Of a stretch of 64,000 nucleotides of DNA, positions 23,716-32,530 are shown piece after piece. The first letter of the stretch is position 1. Every line of letters begins with the position of its first letter. Source of the DNA: Mesobacillus selenatarsenatis SF-1 (lineage in GTDB: Bacteria > Bacillota > Bacilli > Bacillales > Cytobacillaceae); the NCBI RefSeq assembly GCF_000813125.1, contig NZ_BASE01000035.1, forward strand, positions 37,916 to 101,915, given 5' to 3'. The notes beneath the pieces are model-generated. The model was given only the letters and a program-made list of their open reading frames with translations, had not been told where the DNA came from and did no database searches. The position numbers were made by a program, and so were the translations under genes.

Positions 23716-24006
23716 ATGACGAAGATAGAAGCGTTAAAGGTCCTCAACCTCATTGAAAATTGTTATCCACTTGTAACATTAAAGAGTGAAACGATTCTTA
23801 TGTGGATGGCCAAATGTGAGTCACTGGATTACAGCAAGGTGTTAAATAAACTGGCTATTCATATAAGGAGTAATCCCTATCCTCCCACAGTACAGGAGAT
23901 CTTAGAAAGATCTTGTAATGAGGGCAAATATTTCGAGTGGTTGGAGGAATATTCAATAAGAATAAAAAAGACAAAAGATTTTGTGGCAAATAGCAAAAAT
24001 TTTTAG
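23716..24006 (+). CDS. Helicase-loader (G39P/DnaI N-domain-like) small protein
   Basis: A 96-residue helical protein. The pattern MTKIEALKVLNLIENCYP...ETILMWMAKCESLDYSKVLNKLAIHIRSNPYPPTVQEIL resembles the N-terminal domain of phage replicative-helicase loaders and inhibitors (G39P type), which ends in the same NxFPPTxxDI-like stretch. Such genes normally sit in phage replication modules, but no other phage gene is nearby. AAAGGAG precedes the ATG at 23716; the ATG at 23710 is too close to it. The role here is unknown; it could be a domesticated phage gene. Confidence 0.55.
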   Translation: MTKIEALKVLNLIENCYPLVTLKSETILMWMAKCESLDYSKVLNKLAIHIRSNPYPPTVQEILERSCNEGKYFEWLEEYSIRIKKTKDFVANSKNF

Positions 24007-24214
24007 TGAAAAACGAATTTTTGCGTTTGATATTGGATAAGTCGGGTAATTTTTCAGATGAAAAATAAGCTTTATTAGTTGAAGGAGGTTATGGATATTT
24101 AGAAAAGTTTTCACTATTTAGCGTTGTATAAAAAATATCAACAAATATTATCACCTGGTCTTAATGAAAAATACATTGATAAATCAGGGTTTTGAGGAAG
24201 GGTTTGATCGAAAC

Positions 24215-24243
24215 ATGACATTTGTCATATGTCATGCATGACA
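24215..24243 (+). promoter_or_regulatory. Twin DesR-type dyads upstream of des
   Basis: Two inverted repeats lie side by side: ATGACATTTGTCAT (24215-24228) and TGTCATGCATGACA (24230-24243). The second is a perfect 14-bp palindrome. In Bacillus subtilis the phosphorylated response regulator DesR binds a TCATGCATGA-type site in the des promoter. The position about 80 bases before des, with desKR downstream, supports this. Confidence 0.75.
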
Positions 24244-24320
24244 CCTGCTACTGCACAGAATCATTTCCCTTATTTATAATTTGGTTAACTAACATATCCG
24301 AAAGGGGAATTTATATCAAG

Positions 24321-25355
24321 ATGACAACTCACAACGCAAAAGAACTTAGAAAACAGGTCGCCCCTTATGAAAGTTCTAACATTAAAGATAGTATCATTCA
24401 AATGCTGAATACGATTGTGCCATTTTTGGCATTTTGGTTCTTGGCTTACCAGAGCCTTGCAATTTCCTACTTGCTGACACTGGCATTTGCTGTTCTTGCT
24501 GCTGGATTTATGATTAGGATTTTCATTATTTTTCATGACTGCACACACCATTCCTTTTTTAAAAATCGTAAAGCCAACAAAATAGTTGGCACATTGACTG
24601 GAGTATTGACGCTATTCCCATATAGCCAGTGGGGGCATGAACATTCCGTACACCATGCAACGAGCAGTAATTTGGACAAACGTGGCACGGGAGACATTTG
24701 GGTTATGACAGTTGATGAATATATGGCTGCACCATTTTTGCAGAAGCTTGCTTACAGGATGTACCGCAATCCTTTTGTCATGTTTGTATTGGGACCTATT
24801 TATCTCGTATTGATTACCAACCGTTTCAATCGAAAAGGTGCAAGACTTAATGAACGAATGAATACCTATCTTACTAATGTATTGATTTTAGGGATTTCTG
24901 CCCTGCTTATATGGGCAATTGGCTGGAAAGCTTTCGTGATGGTAGAGGGACCAATCTTTTTCATTGCTGGGATGTTGGGCATCTGGCTATTCTATGTACA
25001 GCATACATTTGAAGATTCATATTTCGAAGCTGATAAGGATTGGGAATACGTGAGAGCTGCGGTAGAAGGAAGCTCTTATTATCAGCTGCCTAAAGTGCTC
25101 CAATGGATTACTGGCAACATAGGCTACCACCATGTACACCATTTAAGCCCTAGGGTTCCAAACTATAAGCTTGAAGAGGTACACAAGAATACGAAGCCGT
25201 TGCAGAATGTACCGACAATAACACTTTCTACAAGCTTGACATCCCTGAAATTCCGTTTATGGGATGAACGGAATAAGCAGTTTATCAGCTTCAAGGAAAT
25301 GAAAGCATATGAGCGAAACAGTAAATTGACGACTCAGACGAAGCCCGAACTATAA
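24321..25355 (+). CDS. des: Membrane-bound acyl-lipid desaturase Des
   Basis: A 344-residue integral-membrane desaturase that introduces double bonds into membrane phospholipid acyl chains when the temperature falls. The three His boxes are visible: HDCTHH (72-77), HEHSVHH (106-112) and HHVHH (near residue 272), with four hydrophobic segments around them. I chose the ATG at 24321, where AAAGGGG lies upstream; the longer frame starts inside the regulatory dyads. The adjacent desKR system and DesR-type sites identify it as the des orthologue rather than a general desaturase. Its own terminator follows. Confidence 0.9.
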   Translation: MTTHNAKELRKQVAPYESSNIKDSIIQMLNTIVPFLAFWFLAYQSLAISYLLTLAFAVLAAGFMIRIFIIFHDCTHHSFFKNRKANKIVGTLTGVLTLFPYSQWGHEHSVHHATSSNLDKRGTGDIWVMTVDEYMAAPFLQKLAYRMYRNPFVMFVLGPIYLVLITNRFNRKGARLNERMNTYLTNVLILGISALLIWAIGWKAFVMVEGPIFFIAGMLGIWLFYVQHTFEDSYFEADKDWEYVRAAVEGSSYYQLPKVLQWITGNIGYHHVHHLSPRVPNYKLEEVHKNTKPLQNVPTITLSTSLTSLKFRLWDERNKQFISFKEMKAYERNSKLTTQTKPEL

Positions 25356-25360
25356 ACCCA

Positions 25361-25412
25361 ACTCCCCTTGCATCAGGATCCTATCCATCCTGATATAAGG
25401 GGAGTAATTTTT
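25361..25412 (+). terminator. Terminator of des
   Basis: ACTCCCCTT/AAGGGGAGT encloses an inner ATCAGGAT/ATCCTGAT hairpin and is followed by AATTTTTTG. It separates des from desKR. Confidence 0.8.
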
Positions 25413-25478
25413 TGTAAGCTGACAAATTTTTCTTGTGTTAAAATAAACGTATAAATGTATAAAAGCAGAGGTTCTGAT

Positions 25479-26618
25479 ATGATTAAAAAGTTTTTTAATT
25501 CGCTTAGAAGTACCGGCATTTCACCATACATATGGACGATCCTTGGTATATTGCCTTTTTACTTCATATGGCAGTTGCCAACAACAATCGGCAAAGTGGT
25601 CGGCATCATCCTGACCCTATTGTTCTTTCTCGTATACTGGGTGGCCTTTGTCTCAAAAGGGTGGACAGTATATCTATGGACTTGTATATTAATCGGAATT
25701 TCAATAGCATCGGCAAGTCTTTTCAGTTACATATATTTCGCGTTTTTTATCGCATATTTTATTGGAAATATCAAAGACCGGCTCCCATTCCTTGTACTAT
25801 ATTTCATCCATCTTATAGGGACATCGATCGTCATTAACTTTGAAATTGTCCTTAAGGAAGACTTTTTCATCAGACAGCTGCCAATCATTGTGATTGTTTG
25901 GATCGGTGTCATACTACTTCCGTTTAGTATCCATAACAGAAATGAAAGAGGAGAACTGGAAGAGAAACTTGAGGATGCGAACAAACGGATTTCAGATCTG
26001 GTTAAAATAGAGGAGCGACAGAGGATTGCCCGTGATTTACATGATACTCTCGGTCAAAAACTTTCCCTGATAGGACTCAAAAGTGACTTAGCACGGAAAT
26101 TAATCAATAAAGATCCAGAACTTGCAAAAGAAGAATTGAAGGATGTCCAGCAAACGGCGAGGACCGCACTTAATGAAGTGAGAAAAATGGTTGCCGAAAT
26201 GAGGGGGATCCGGCTCCGCGACGAATTGGTACATGTCAGCCAAATGTTAAAGGCTGCTGAGATCAAGTTTATCGGGGATGAAGAGGAATTCAATCTCAAC
26301 AATGTGTCCTTGCTGTCAGAGAATATCCTAAGCATGTGTTTAAAGGAAGCAGTCACGAATGTAGTAAAGCATAGTAAAGCATCAACCTGCAGCATCTCCA
26401 TAAAGCAAACAGAGAAGGAGCTGGTTGCAGTAGTAAGTGATAATGGGGTAGGGAATATAACAGATGAGGACCTATATAAAGGCAGTGGACTTCATGGCAT
26501 GAGAGAACGTCTCGAGTTCGTGAATGGCACCCTTGATATATTTTCAGAAGACGGCACGATACTATTAATCAAGATACCAAAGGTATTAAAACAATTTGGC
26601 AGGGAGGACCTTATATGA
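25479..26618 (+). CDS. desK: Thermosensor histidine kinase DesK
   Basis: A 379-residue sensor kinase. The N-terminal 150 residues carry four or five membrane helices, the part known to sense membrane thickness. A two-helix coiled coil (RNERGELEEKLEDANKRISDL) leads to the HisKA_3 dimerisation motif RIARDLHDTLGQ with His188, the same position as the phosphorylated His of Bacillus subtilis DesK. The ATPase domain shows NVVKHSKAS and SDNGVG. The ATG at 25479 is favoured by its spacing from AGAGGT. The gene overlaps desR by 4 bases. Confidence 0.9.
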   Translation: MIKKFFNSLRSTGISPYIWTILGILPFYFIWQLPTTIGKVVGIILTLLFFLVYWVAFVSKGWTVYLWTCILIGISIASASLFSYIYFAFFIAYFIGNIKDRLPFLVLYFIHLIGTSIVINFEIVLKEDFFIRQLPIIVIVWIGVILLPFSIHNRNERGELEEKLEDANKRISDLVKIEERQRIARDLHDTLGQKLSLIGLKSDLARKLINKDPELAKEELKDVQQTARTALNEVRKMVAEMRGIRLRDELVHVSQMLKAAEIKFIGDEEEFNLNNVSLLSENILSMCLKEAVTNVVKHSKASTCSISIKQTEKELVAVVSDNGVGNITDEDLYKGSGLHGMRERLEFVNGTLDIFSEDGTILLIKIPKVLKQFGREDLI

Positions 26619-27214
26619 TTCGGATTGTCATTGCGGAGGATCAGCGCATGCTGTTGGGGGCATTAGGCTCCCTGTTGAGTCTTGAGGATGATATGGAAGT
26701 CGTGGGCAAGGCGAGCAATGGCGAGGAAGCTGTCGCGCTTGCAAAAGAGCTAAAGCCGGATATCTGCGTTATGGACATCGAAATGCCGGGTAAAACTGGA
26801 CTAGAAGCGGCGGAAGAATTGAAAGGGCAAGGATGCAAGGTAATTATATTAACGACGTTTGCACGTTCTGGATATTTTCAGCGAGCACTGAAAGCTGGTG
26901 TGAGCGGATATTTGCTAAAGGATAGTCCATCTGAGGAGCTTGCAAGTTCGATTCGCAGCGTGATGGGGGGAAGGCGCGTTTACGCACCCGAACTTATGGA
27001 CGATGTATATAGTGAAGAAAATCCGCTGACTGATCGAGAAATGGAAGTACTTGAGCTTGTCGCCGATGGGAAAAATACGAAGGAAATCGCGGGTCAACTC
27101 AGTATTACGACAGGCACAGTCCGAAATTATATTTCTACGATCCTCGATAAGCTTCAAGTCACCAACAGGATTGAAGCAATCACTCAGTCAAAGGAAAAAG
27201 GATGGTTTAAGTAA
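26615..27214 (+). CDS. desR: Response regulator DesR
   Basis: A 199-residue NarL/LuxR-type regulator. The receiver domain has acidic AEDQ at the N terminus, phospho-acceptor Asp54 in VMDIEMPG and Lys in YLLKDSPSEE. The C-terminal helix-turn-helix runs from LTDREMEVLELVADGKNTKEIA to TVRNYISTILDKL. In the family, DesK phosphorylates DesR in the cold and DesR-P activates des through the twin dyads found upstream. Translation is coupled to desK by a 4-base overlap. Confidence 0.92.
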   Translation: MIRIVIAEDQRMLLGALGSLLSLEDDMEVVGKASNGEEAVALAKELKPDICVMDIEMPGKTGLEAAEELKGQGCKVIILTTFARSGYFQRALKAGVSGYLLKDSPSEELASSIRSVMGGRRVYAPELMDDVYSEENPLTDREMEVLELVADGKNTKEIAGQLSITTGTVRNYISTILDKLQVTNRIEAITQSKEKGWFK

Positions 27215-27218
27215 TAAT

Positions 27219-27310
27219 CCTCTTTTCTCAAACTTTGTTGCTATTGAACACAAATTAGGATTAAAACCCATTTTTCTTAGCAAAGTTGACTCTTTTTAAG
27301 AGAAAAGAGC
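27219..27310. repeat. 90-base imperfect palindrome downstream of desR
   Basis: CTCTTTTCTC followed by AAACTTTG near 27220-27238 is mirrored by CAAAGTTGACTC and GAGAAAAGAG near 27282-27309. The element could fold into one long hairpin of about 90 bases. It has no coding potential I can see and resembles a small MITE-like repeat. Its short arm also resembles the hairpin at 22531-22558. Confidence 0.5.
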
Positions 27311-27404
27311 ATGCAAACTTAATACCGACCTGCAAAATGGCTTTTTATTACGTTAAAATCGGCTTTAGGATTTTAACAACAATCTTTACGAAGATAGCCA
27401 AGTA

Positions 27405-27431
27405 AATAAAAGAGCCTGAAATCAGGCTCTT
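27405..27431 (-). terminator. Terminator of the GIY-YIG-like gene
   Basis: AAGAGCCTGA and TCAGGCTCTT form a 10-bp inverted repeat; on the minus strand it is followed by TTTATTTACTT. Confidence 0.6.
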
Positions 27432-27432
27432 C

Positions 27433-27807
27433 TTATTTATAAAATACCTTATCGATATTATATTTAGCTTTAAGTACGTTGATTGCATAGGTTTCATAGA
27501 TTTCTCTGTCTATCGGATCTACCACGGTAATCACAGCAATCTTGTTGACTTCATGTCGATGGTTTTTAATGGGGGATACATTATCCTCGAAATGTTTTTT
27601 AACGCGAGGTCTGAGTTTACGCGCTTTCCCAACAAACATCAATTCATCATCGGCGTTGAAAAACAAGATGATTCCGCCTTTATCCCTTGGGATCCGGTGG
27701 TAATCCGTAAAACCATATTCACTGCTGATGACCGCTTCAACCTTTTCACCTAATTGTTTGCTTCGTGTAACGACTACATCTGGTGCTGGTAGCTCAATCT
27801 TAATCAC
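27433..27807 (-). CDS. GIY-YIG-like nuclease-fold protein
   Basis: A 124-residue protein. Its middle part, GGIILFFNADDELMFVGKARKLRPRVKKHF, matches the GIY-YIG core found in UvrC and homing endonucleases, with the GIY and YIG tyrosines replaced (GGIILFF and LMFVGKA). The Arg/Lys positions of the core remain. Without the canonical Tyr residues, nuclease activity is uncertain. It is a single minus-strand gene between desR and the protease gene. The role is unknown. Confidence 0.65.
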   Translation of the reverse strand: MIKIELPAPDVVVTRSKQLGEKVEAVISSEYGFTDYHRIPRDKGGIILFFNADDELMFVGKARKLRPRVKKHFEDNVSPIKNHRHEVNKIAVITVVDPIDREIYETYAINVLKAKYNIDKVFYK

Positions 27808-27890
27808 TAATAATCACTTCCTATTCTTCAATTAGTAAATCGTACCACAGCCAAATATGAAAATCCACATATATTATTTTACCCAAACAG

Positions 27891-27943
27891 AAAGAGCCTG
27901 ACCCATAAAGCGGCATGAAATACCGCAGAGGGCCAGACTCAAT
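27891..27943 (-). terminator. Terminator of the M4 protease gene
   Basis: GAGCCTGACCC pairs with GGGCCAGACTC, with an inner GCGGCAT/ATACCGC hairpin, just past the protease stop on the minus strand, followed by TTTCTGTTT. Confidence 0.75.
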
Positions 27944-27957
27944 TAATTTCCTATTGT

Positions 27958-29634
27958 TTATTCAGTTATTCCTACACCATCAAGTCCAGCCTGAGTTGCA
28001 ATATATTCGGAGCTGTCAGCTCCATACAGGTCATCAGCTGACTGGAGAAGGGCATTCCGAGCATCGCTGAAGTTAGAATCCGGAGTCAAATACACAGTAA
28101 GAGCCCGGTAATAAATTTGTCCAAGTTTGTGCTTGCCAATTTGCTCGCCTGTCAAATAGGCTGCGTGATTAATGATTGAAGAGTTAATGTGAACTCCGCC
28201 ATTGTCGAGATTCATTGGAAGGTCATAATACTCATCCATATGCTTTGGATACATTCCTTCGCCATTCCCATAGGCTACATAAGCACTTCCCACAGGGAAC
28301 CGGCTAGGGTCACTTAAGCTTCTTAAAGCATCACGGCCGCTTTCAACAGCTGTTTCTCCCATGATATCTTCACCAAGCTCCCAATCATCCGCATCAATCA
28401 GGGCACCAAAAATATCCGAAAATGCTTCATTCAGTGCGCCAGACTGGAAACGGTATTTGAGGTTGGAAGAAGTATTCGTCACCCCGTGTGTCATTTCGTG
28501 GGCAGCGACATCCAGGCCAGCGGAAAGGGAAATCATGAACTCGCCATCCCCGTCACCATACGTCATTTGAGAGCCGTTCCAGAATGCGTTATTGTACTTG
28601 TCCCCGTAGTGGACTGTCGAAACGATAGCCATTCCTTTCCCATCGATTGAATTACGTCCATGCTCATTCAGGAAGTAGTTGTATACCTTTTCTGAATTAT
28701 AATGTGCATCTACACCAGCACGTTCGTAGTCACTTGTCCAGGCAGCATCCTTAGAAGCGAAAAGGTCACCCGGAAGCCTTGTAGAGCTTGAACGCCATTG
28801 GTTTTTGAAATCATAGGTGAAAATACCTTCCGCATTCTCAAGTGAACTGTCATAAAGGTAGAAGGTGGAACCTTGTTTTGAACCTGCTTCGTTTTGATGT
28901 GAAATATTCAGAACGCGATGGTCACCTTTCACTCCCAGACCAGAACCTTTCGAAGCTGAGTATTCTCCTGTATGCATCAAAGCGTTATACTTATCCACAA
29001 TGTTGCCGGTTTTAGCATCTATATAAACATACCAGTTTCCTGGTTGCTCACCTAAGAAATTCACATTCACTTTATAAGCTAAGTAATCTTCATTATTAAA
29101 AGGGTAAACGACTAATTCGGTTTCAGGTTCAGTTTCGAGTTGGCCAGGTGCCGACACTGAATCTTTAGCCAGATCAAGAGCATTCTCAGCCGAAATATCA
29201 GGCTGAATGTTGATGTTTTTACCTGCAACAGCATTGTTATATTGACCATTAACCGATTTAACAGAACCATCCTGATTATAGTGTACAACCATCTCTGCAC
29301 CTTCAACAGGCACCCCGTTGATTGTTTGCTGCAGCCTCATGTGTTTCATACCCAGTTTGTCCTTTTCTTCACTTTTAACCTTGAGGCTTTGACCTGGATT
29401 TATCAGTTTAAGCTGAGCTTTATTTTCTTCCACAAACTCTATAGGCTCTAATTTTGCACCTTTGTCTGCTTTCATGTAAATGGATGGATTTGGCTGTTTT
29501 ACAGATAGACCTTTCTGTAAAATGGTGTTTGAAACATGATGTGTTTGGACTGCCTTAACCGGTGAACCGACCAATGGACTTACCATTAACGCTGTTGATA
29601 ATAACATAGGGATTACTAATTTTTTCTTTTCCAT
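27958..29634 (-). CDS. Secreted neutral metalloprotease (thermolysin/bacillolysin family, M4)
   Basis: A 558-residue pre-pro-protease. The signal peptide is in the first 25 residues (MEKKKLVIPMLLSTALMVSP), followed by FTP and PepSY-type prodomain segments and a mature catalytic domain from about residue 245. The zinc site is HEMTH (His379, Glu380, His383), with the third ligand Glu403 in NEAFSD. NNGGVH with DNGGVHINSSI near residue 478 is also conserved. It degrades extracellular protein. I chose the ATG at 29634 after AGGAGTGTG; the earlier in-frame ATG would spoil the signal peptide. It is likely expressed in transition phase. Confidence 0.93.
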   Translation of the reverse strand: MEKKKLVIPMLLSTALMVSPLVGSPVKAVQTHHVSNTILQKGLSVKQPNPSIYMKADKGAKLEPIEFVEENKAQLKLINPGQSLKVKSEEKDKLGMKHMRLQQTINGVPVEGAEMVVHYNQDGSVKSVNGQYNNAVAGKNINIQPDISAENALDLAKDSVSAPGQLETEPETELVVYPFNNEDYLAYKVNVNFLGEQPGNWYVYIDAKTGNIVDKYNALMHTGEYSASKGSGLGVKGDHRVLNISHQNEAGSKQGSTFYLYDSSLENAEGIFTYDFKNQWRSSSTRLPGDLFASKDAAWTSDYERAGVDAHYNSEKVYNYFLNEHGRNSIDGKGMAIVSTVHYGDKYNNAFWNGSQMTYGDGDGEFMISLSAGLDVAAHEMTHGVTNTSSNLKYRFQSGALNEAFSDIFGALIDADDWELGEDIMGETAVESGRDALRSLSDPSRFPVGSAYVAYGNGEGMYPKHMDEYYDLPMNLDNGGVHINSSIINHAAYLTGEQIGKHKLGQIYYRALTVYLTPDSNFSDARNALLQSADDLYGADSSEYIATQAGLDGVGITE

Positions 29635-30046
29635 CTTACACACTCCTGTTTCACTGATATTCCCTGCCATGACTAAACTAGTACTATTAGCATTTTTATG
29701 TATGTGGGAGGGTAAGAGATAGTGTAAAAGAGAAAACAATAAAAGTTAATAGAAAAGTTAAAGGATTCTGAAAATTGAACACAAAGGAGTGTTTGGTTTA
29801 GATGTTTCGTGTGACGAAAGACGTATTTTCCAAAAAAAATTACAGTTCTTCCTGCCTAATATTGGAACACGCCGCTAATTATGGCGGTTTGTTACAAATG
29901 TTTTATATTGTGCAAATTCCTGGCCAAGGAATAACAAGCAATCCTGAAAATATGAAAAGCAAAACTTGATATTTTCTTGCTTAAAAAGCAATAATTAGAA
30001 GGATGGTTGGTATAATCCAGCCTATTAAAGAAAGCAGGGATTGAAT
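29635..30046. other. Protease-helicase intergenic region
   Basis: About 410 bases between divergent genes, so it should hold both promoters. I see one 55-codon ATG frame at 29802-29969 with a distant AAAGGAG, which is weak evidence for a gene. A CCGCTAATTATGGCGG palindrome lies near 29873. No RNA family is recognised. Confidence 0.35.
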
Positions 30047-31621
30047 TTGAATCACTTTAGAACTTTAGGTATTTCAGAACAGCTTGCAGAAACACTAAAC
30101 CAACAGGGAATTACCGAGCCTACACCAATTCAGACGAAAGCAATACCGTTATTGCTCAATGGGAAGGATGTTATTGCGCAGTCACAGACGGGTACAGGAA
30201 AAACCTTTGCTTTCGTGCTGCCGATCCTGGAGCGAATCGATATCGAGAAATCACATATACAGGCATTGATCGTTACACCTACAAGAGAGCTTGCGTTGCA
30301 GATTACCCATGAAGTTAAAAAACTAATTGACGGAAAAGATGGAATAAATGTTCTTGCTGTTTATGGAGGTCAAGATGTCGAATCACAGCTTAAAAAGCTT
30401 AAGAAAAACATCCATATTGTCATCGGAACTCCCGGAAGATTGCTTGACCATATCCGCAGGGAAACAGTCGATTTTTCCAAAGCAGCTTTTCTTGTACTTG
30501 ATGAAGCAGATCAAATGCTTCATATCGGTTTCTTGAACGAGGTTGAAGAAATAGTCAAGCAGACACCAAAAACAAGGCAAACCTTACTCTTTTCTGCGAC
30601 AATGCCGGACGAAATCAAAAGGTTGGCTAAACAACATATGTACAAGCCTGAATACATCCAGGTTGAGAAAACCCAGGCACCGCTAGAAAACATCAAACAA
30701 ATTGCTATTAGCACAACCGACAGGGCAAAACAAAATGATTTAATTGAATCACTTAGACTGTATCAGCCGTTTTTAGGTGTGATTTTTTGCAGGACGAAAA
30801 GAAGGGTTAGCAAGCTGAATGACGCTTTGAAAGCGAATCAAATTAATTGTGATGAGCTGCATGGAGACCTCTCCCAGGCAAAAAGGGAACAGGTCATGAA
30901 AAAGTTCCGAGAAGCAAAAATTCAATATCTGATTGCTACGGATGTGGCGGCCAGGGGGCTTGATGTTGAAGGTGTCACACATGTTTTTAATTATGACATC
31001 CCTCTGGATACAGAAAGCTACATCCATCGAATCGGCCGTACGGGCAGGGCAGGAAGTGAGGGGCTCGCGGTAACGTTTTATTCGCCAAAAGATAGACCTT
31101 TGTTGGATCAGATTGAAACAGAGCTCAATATAAGAATCGAAAAGAAAAACATGGGGAATGCCAAAAAAGGTGAATCCCAAACAGATGAATATAATGCCGA
31201 TAATAAAAGCAAGCAGAGATCAGGTGATTACAAAGGAAAGAATACCAGATCCAGAAGACGAGACGATAGGAAGCCCGAAAGAGACCACAGGGGCGAAAAG
31301 ATAGGAAAAGAACCGGTTTCCCGGAGACGGACAGAAGATAGACGTGAAGTACGTTACGATGGCCCGGGCCGCAGAGATAGAGAACTGCCATCATCAAAAC
31401 GTGGACGAAGAAGCTCTCCAGAAGGACAGCTATCAACTTCCCCTCGTTCAGGTGGAGGAAGAATGGAAAAGCCTTCAACCGGTGCACGTGACGAAAGATC
31501 AAGAAGAATTACTACAGAAAAACCTAATCAGGAAAGAGCTGGAAGAGAGAGACGCAACTCCAGTTCACCTGGAGGTCGAACAACAAAAAGTAGCGGTCCA
31601 AGAAACCGCAGGAGCAGGTAG
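30047..31621 (+). CDS. DEAD-box RNA helicase with Arg-rich tail
   Basis: About 525 residues. The helicase core shows the Q motif ([21 protein letters not shown]), Walker [11 protein letters not shown], motif Ib [12 protein letters not shown] in LDEADQM, SAT in FSATMP and motif [12 protein letters not shown]. The core ends near residue 365. The remaining 160 residues are low-complexity and rich in Arg, Ser and Gly ([14 protein letters not shown] and similar), an RNA-binding tail like those of cold-shock helicases. I favour TTG at 30047 because of its spacing from the weak GCAGGG site; TTG at 30041 is also possible. I do not assign it to CshA, CshB or DbpA. Confidence 0.9.
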   Translation: MNHFRTLGISEQLAETLNQQGITEPTPIQTKAIPLLLNGKDVIAQSQTGTGKTFAFVLPILERIDIEKSHIQALIVTPTRELALQITHEVKKLIDGKDGINVLAVYGGQDVESQLKKLKKNIHIVIGTPGRLLDHIRRETVDFSKAAFLVLDEADQMLHIGFLNEVEEIVKQTPKTRQTLLFSATMPDEIKRLAKQHMYKPEYIQVEKTQAPLENIKQIAISTTDRAKQNDLIESLRLYQPFLGVIFCRTKRRVSKLNDALKANQINCDELHGDLSQAKREQVMKKFREAKIQYLIATDVAARGLDVEGVTHVFNYDIPLDTESYIHRIGRTGRAGSEGLAVTFYSPKDRPLLDQIETELNIRIEKKNMGNAKKGESQTDEYNADNKSKQRSGDYKGKNTRSRRRDDRKPERDHRGEKIGKEPVSRRRTEDRREVRYDGPGRRDRELPSSKRGRRSSPEGQLSTSPRSGGGRMEKPSTGARDERSRRITTEKPNQERAGRERRNSSSPGGRTTKSSGPRNRRSR

Positions 31622-31623
31622 TA

Positions 31624-31665
31624 GACACTAAAATAGACCGCATATCTGCGGTCTATTTTAGTGTC
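31624..31665 (+). terminator. Long perfect hairpin after the DEAD-box gene
   Basis: A perfect 19-bp inverted repeat (arms 31624-31642 and 31647-31665) with loop TATC, 2 bases after the stop. It has no clean T run, so it may be a terminator, a transcript-stabilising hairpin, or both. Its right arm runs into the partial repeat that follows. Confidence 0.6.
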
Positions 31666-31667
31666 CA

Positions 31668-31708
31668 AGCTGCGCTCGTGGGGGCTGACCAAGGCGCTTG
31701 CGCTTTTA
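31668..31708 (+). repeat. Composite intergenic repeat element, copy B (right end only)
   Basis: GGGGGCTGACCAAGGCGCTT followed by GCGCTTTT is nearly identical to the right end of the element before the mnx cluster. Only this 40-base end is present here. Confidence 0.7.
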
Positions 31709-31710
31709 AT

Positions 31711-31830
31711 TTAATGTTGTTTATTTGGGAGCTTGTCGCTTGGATTTTCTTTTCCCTGCCGCTTTCTATTTTGTTCGTCTTTCCTCTGTTTATCATGAAG
31801 CTTCTGAACAAATTCGTGGGTATTCTCCAT
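31711..31830 (-). CDS. DUF4023-type small protein (39 residues)
   Basis: A 39-codon gene with a strong AGGAGG site. The product begins MENTHEFVQKLHDKQRKDEQ and ends NPSDKLPNKQH, a highly charged helical peptide that matches the DUF4023 small-protein family of Bacillaceae. Function is unknown. It is convergent with the DEAD-box gene and partly abuts repeat copy B. Confidence 0.8.
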   Translation of the reverse strand: MENTHEFVQKLHDKQRKDEQNRKRQGKENPSDKLPNKQH

Positions 31831-31956
31831 TATAGAACCTCCTGTTATAGATGACTCGTCGTTACTTTTTCCATTACCTATTCAAATCATTCATGTAATT
31901 TATACACCGTTAGAGTAAAATAATGATTATATTCAAAAATGTCTGGAGTGACTTAA

Positions 31957-32505
31957 TTGCAAATTGAAGATATTTATAGGAATCTGCCGAAGCTTGAGAC
32001 GGAGCGACTGATTTTAAGGAAAATCAGTCTAGAGGATATTGATGATATACATACTTATGCATCCAATCCTGAGGTATCAAAATATGTCTTCTGGGAAGCT
32101 CATGAAACAAGAGCGGCGACTGTGGAATATGTGAAAATGATTCTTGCTCTGTATGAAGAAGGGAAAATTGCTCCGTGGGGCATCCAATATAAGAAGGACA
32201 ACAAACTTATTGGCACCGTTGACTTTGTTTCCTGGCAGCCACAGCATAAAACTGCAGAAATCGGTTACGCGCTCTCAATGGACTATTGGGGAAGAGGAAT
32301 TGCTACCGAAGCAGCCAAAGAGCTGATAAGATTCGGAATGAATGAAATGGATTTAGTAAGGATTCAGGCAAAAGCCCTTGTTTCAAACAAAAGTTCAGAG
32401 CGTGTTATGGAAAAAGCTGGAATGAAATTTGAGAGCATCTTAAGAAAATTCATCTTCATCAAAGGTGCCCATTATGACGTAAAAATGTATTCAATTATAA
32501 AATAA
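31957..32505 (+). CDS. GNAT N-acetyltransferase (RimJ-like)
   Basis: A 182-residue GNAT protein. ETERLILRKISLEDIDDI at the N terminus is typical of RimJ/RimL-type acetyltransferases, and the acetyl-CoA site is in IGYALSMDYWGRGIATEAAKELI (about 105-127). NKSSERVMEKAGM near the C terminus is also conserved. The acceptor, a ribosomal-protein N terminus or a small molecule, is unknown. It starts with TTG, preceded by TGGAGTG. It is a single gene. Confidence 0.85.
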   Translation: MQIEDIYRNLPKLETERLILRKISLEDIDDIHTYASNPEVSKYVFWEAHETRAATVEYVKMILALYEEGKIAPWGIQYKKDNKLIGTVDFVSWQPQHKTAEIGYALSMDYWGRGIATEAAKELIRFGMNEMDLVRIQAKALVSNKSSERVMEKAGMKFESILRKFIFIKGAHYDVKMYSIIK

Positions 32506-32530
32506 GACGCTTCAATTTTAGCGCCTTTAG

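Noticed and set aside
23716..24006. Prophage remnant around the helicase-loader-like gene
   Set aside because: No integrase, structural, lysis or other phage gene is within 10 kb, and flanking genes are normal chromosomal genes.
29802..29969. 55-codon ATG frame between the protease and DEAD-box genes
   Set aside because: The AAAGGAG site is 12 bases from the start, the product has no recognisable features, and the interval should hold two promoters.
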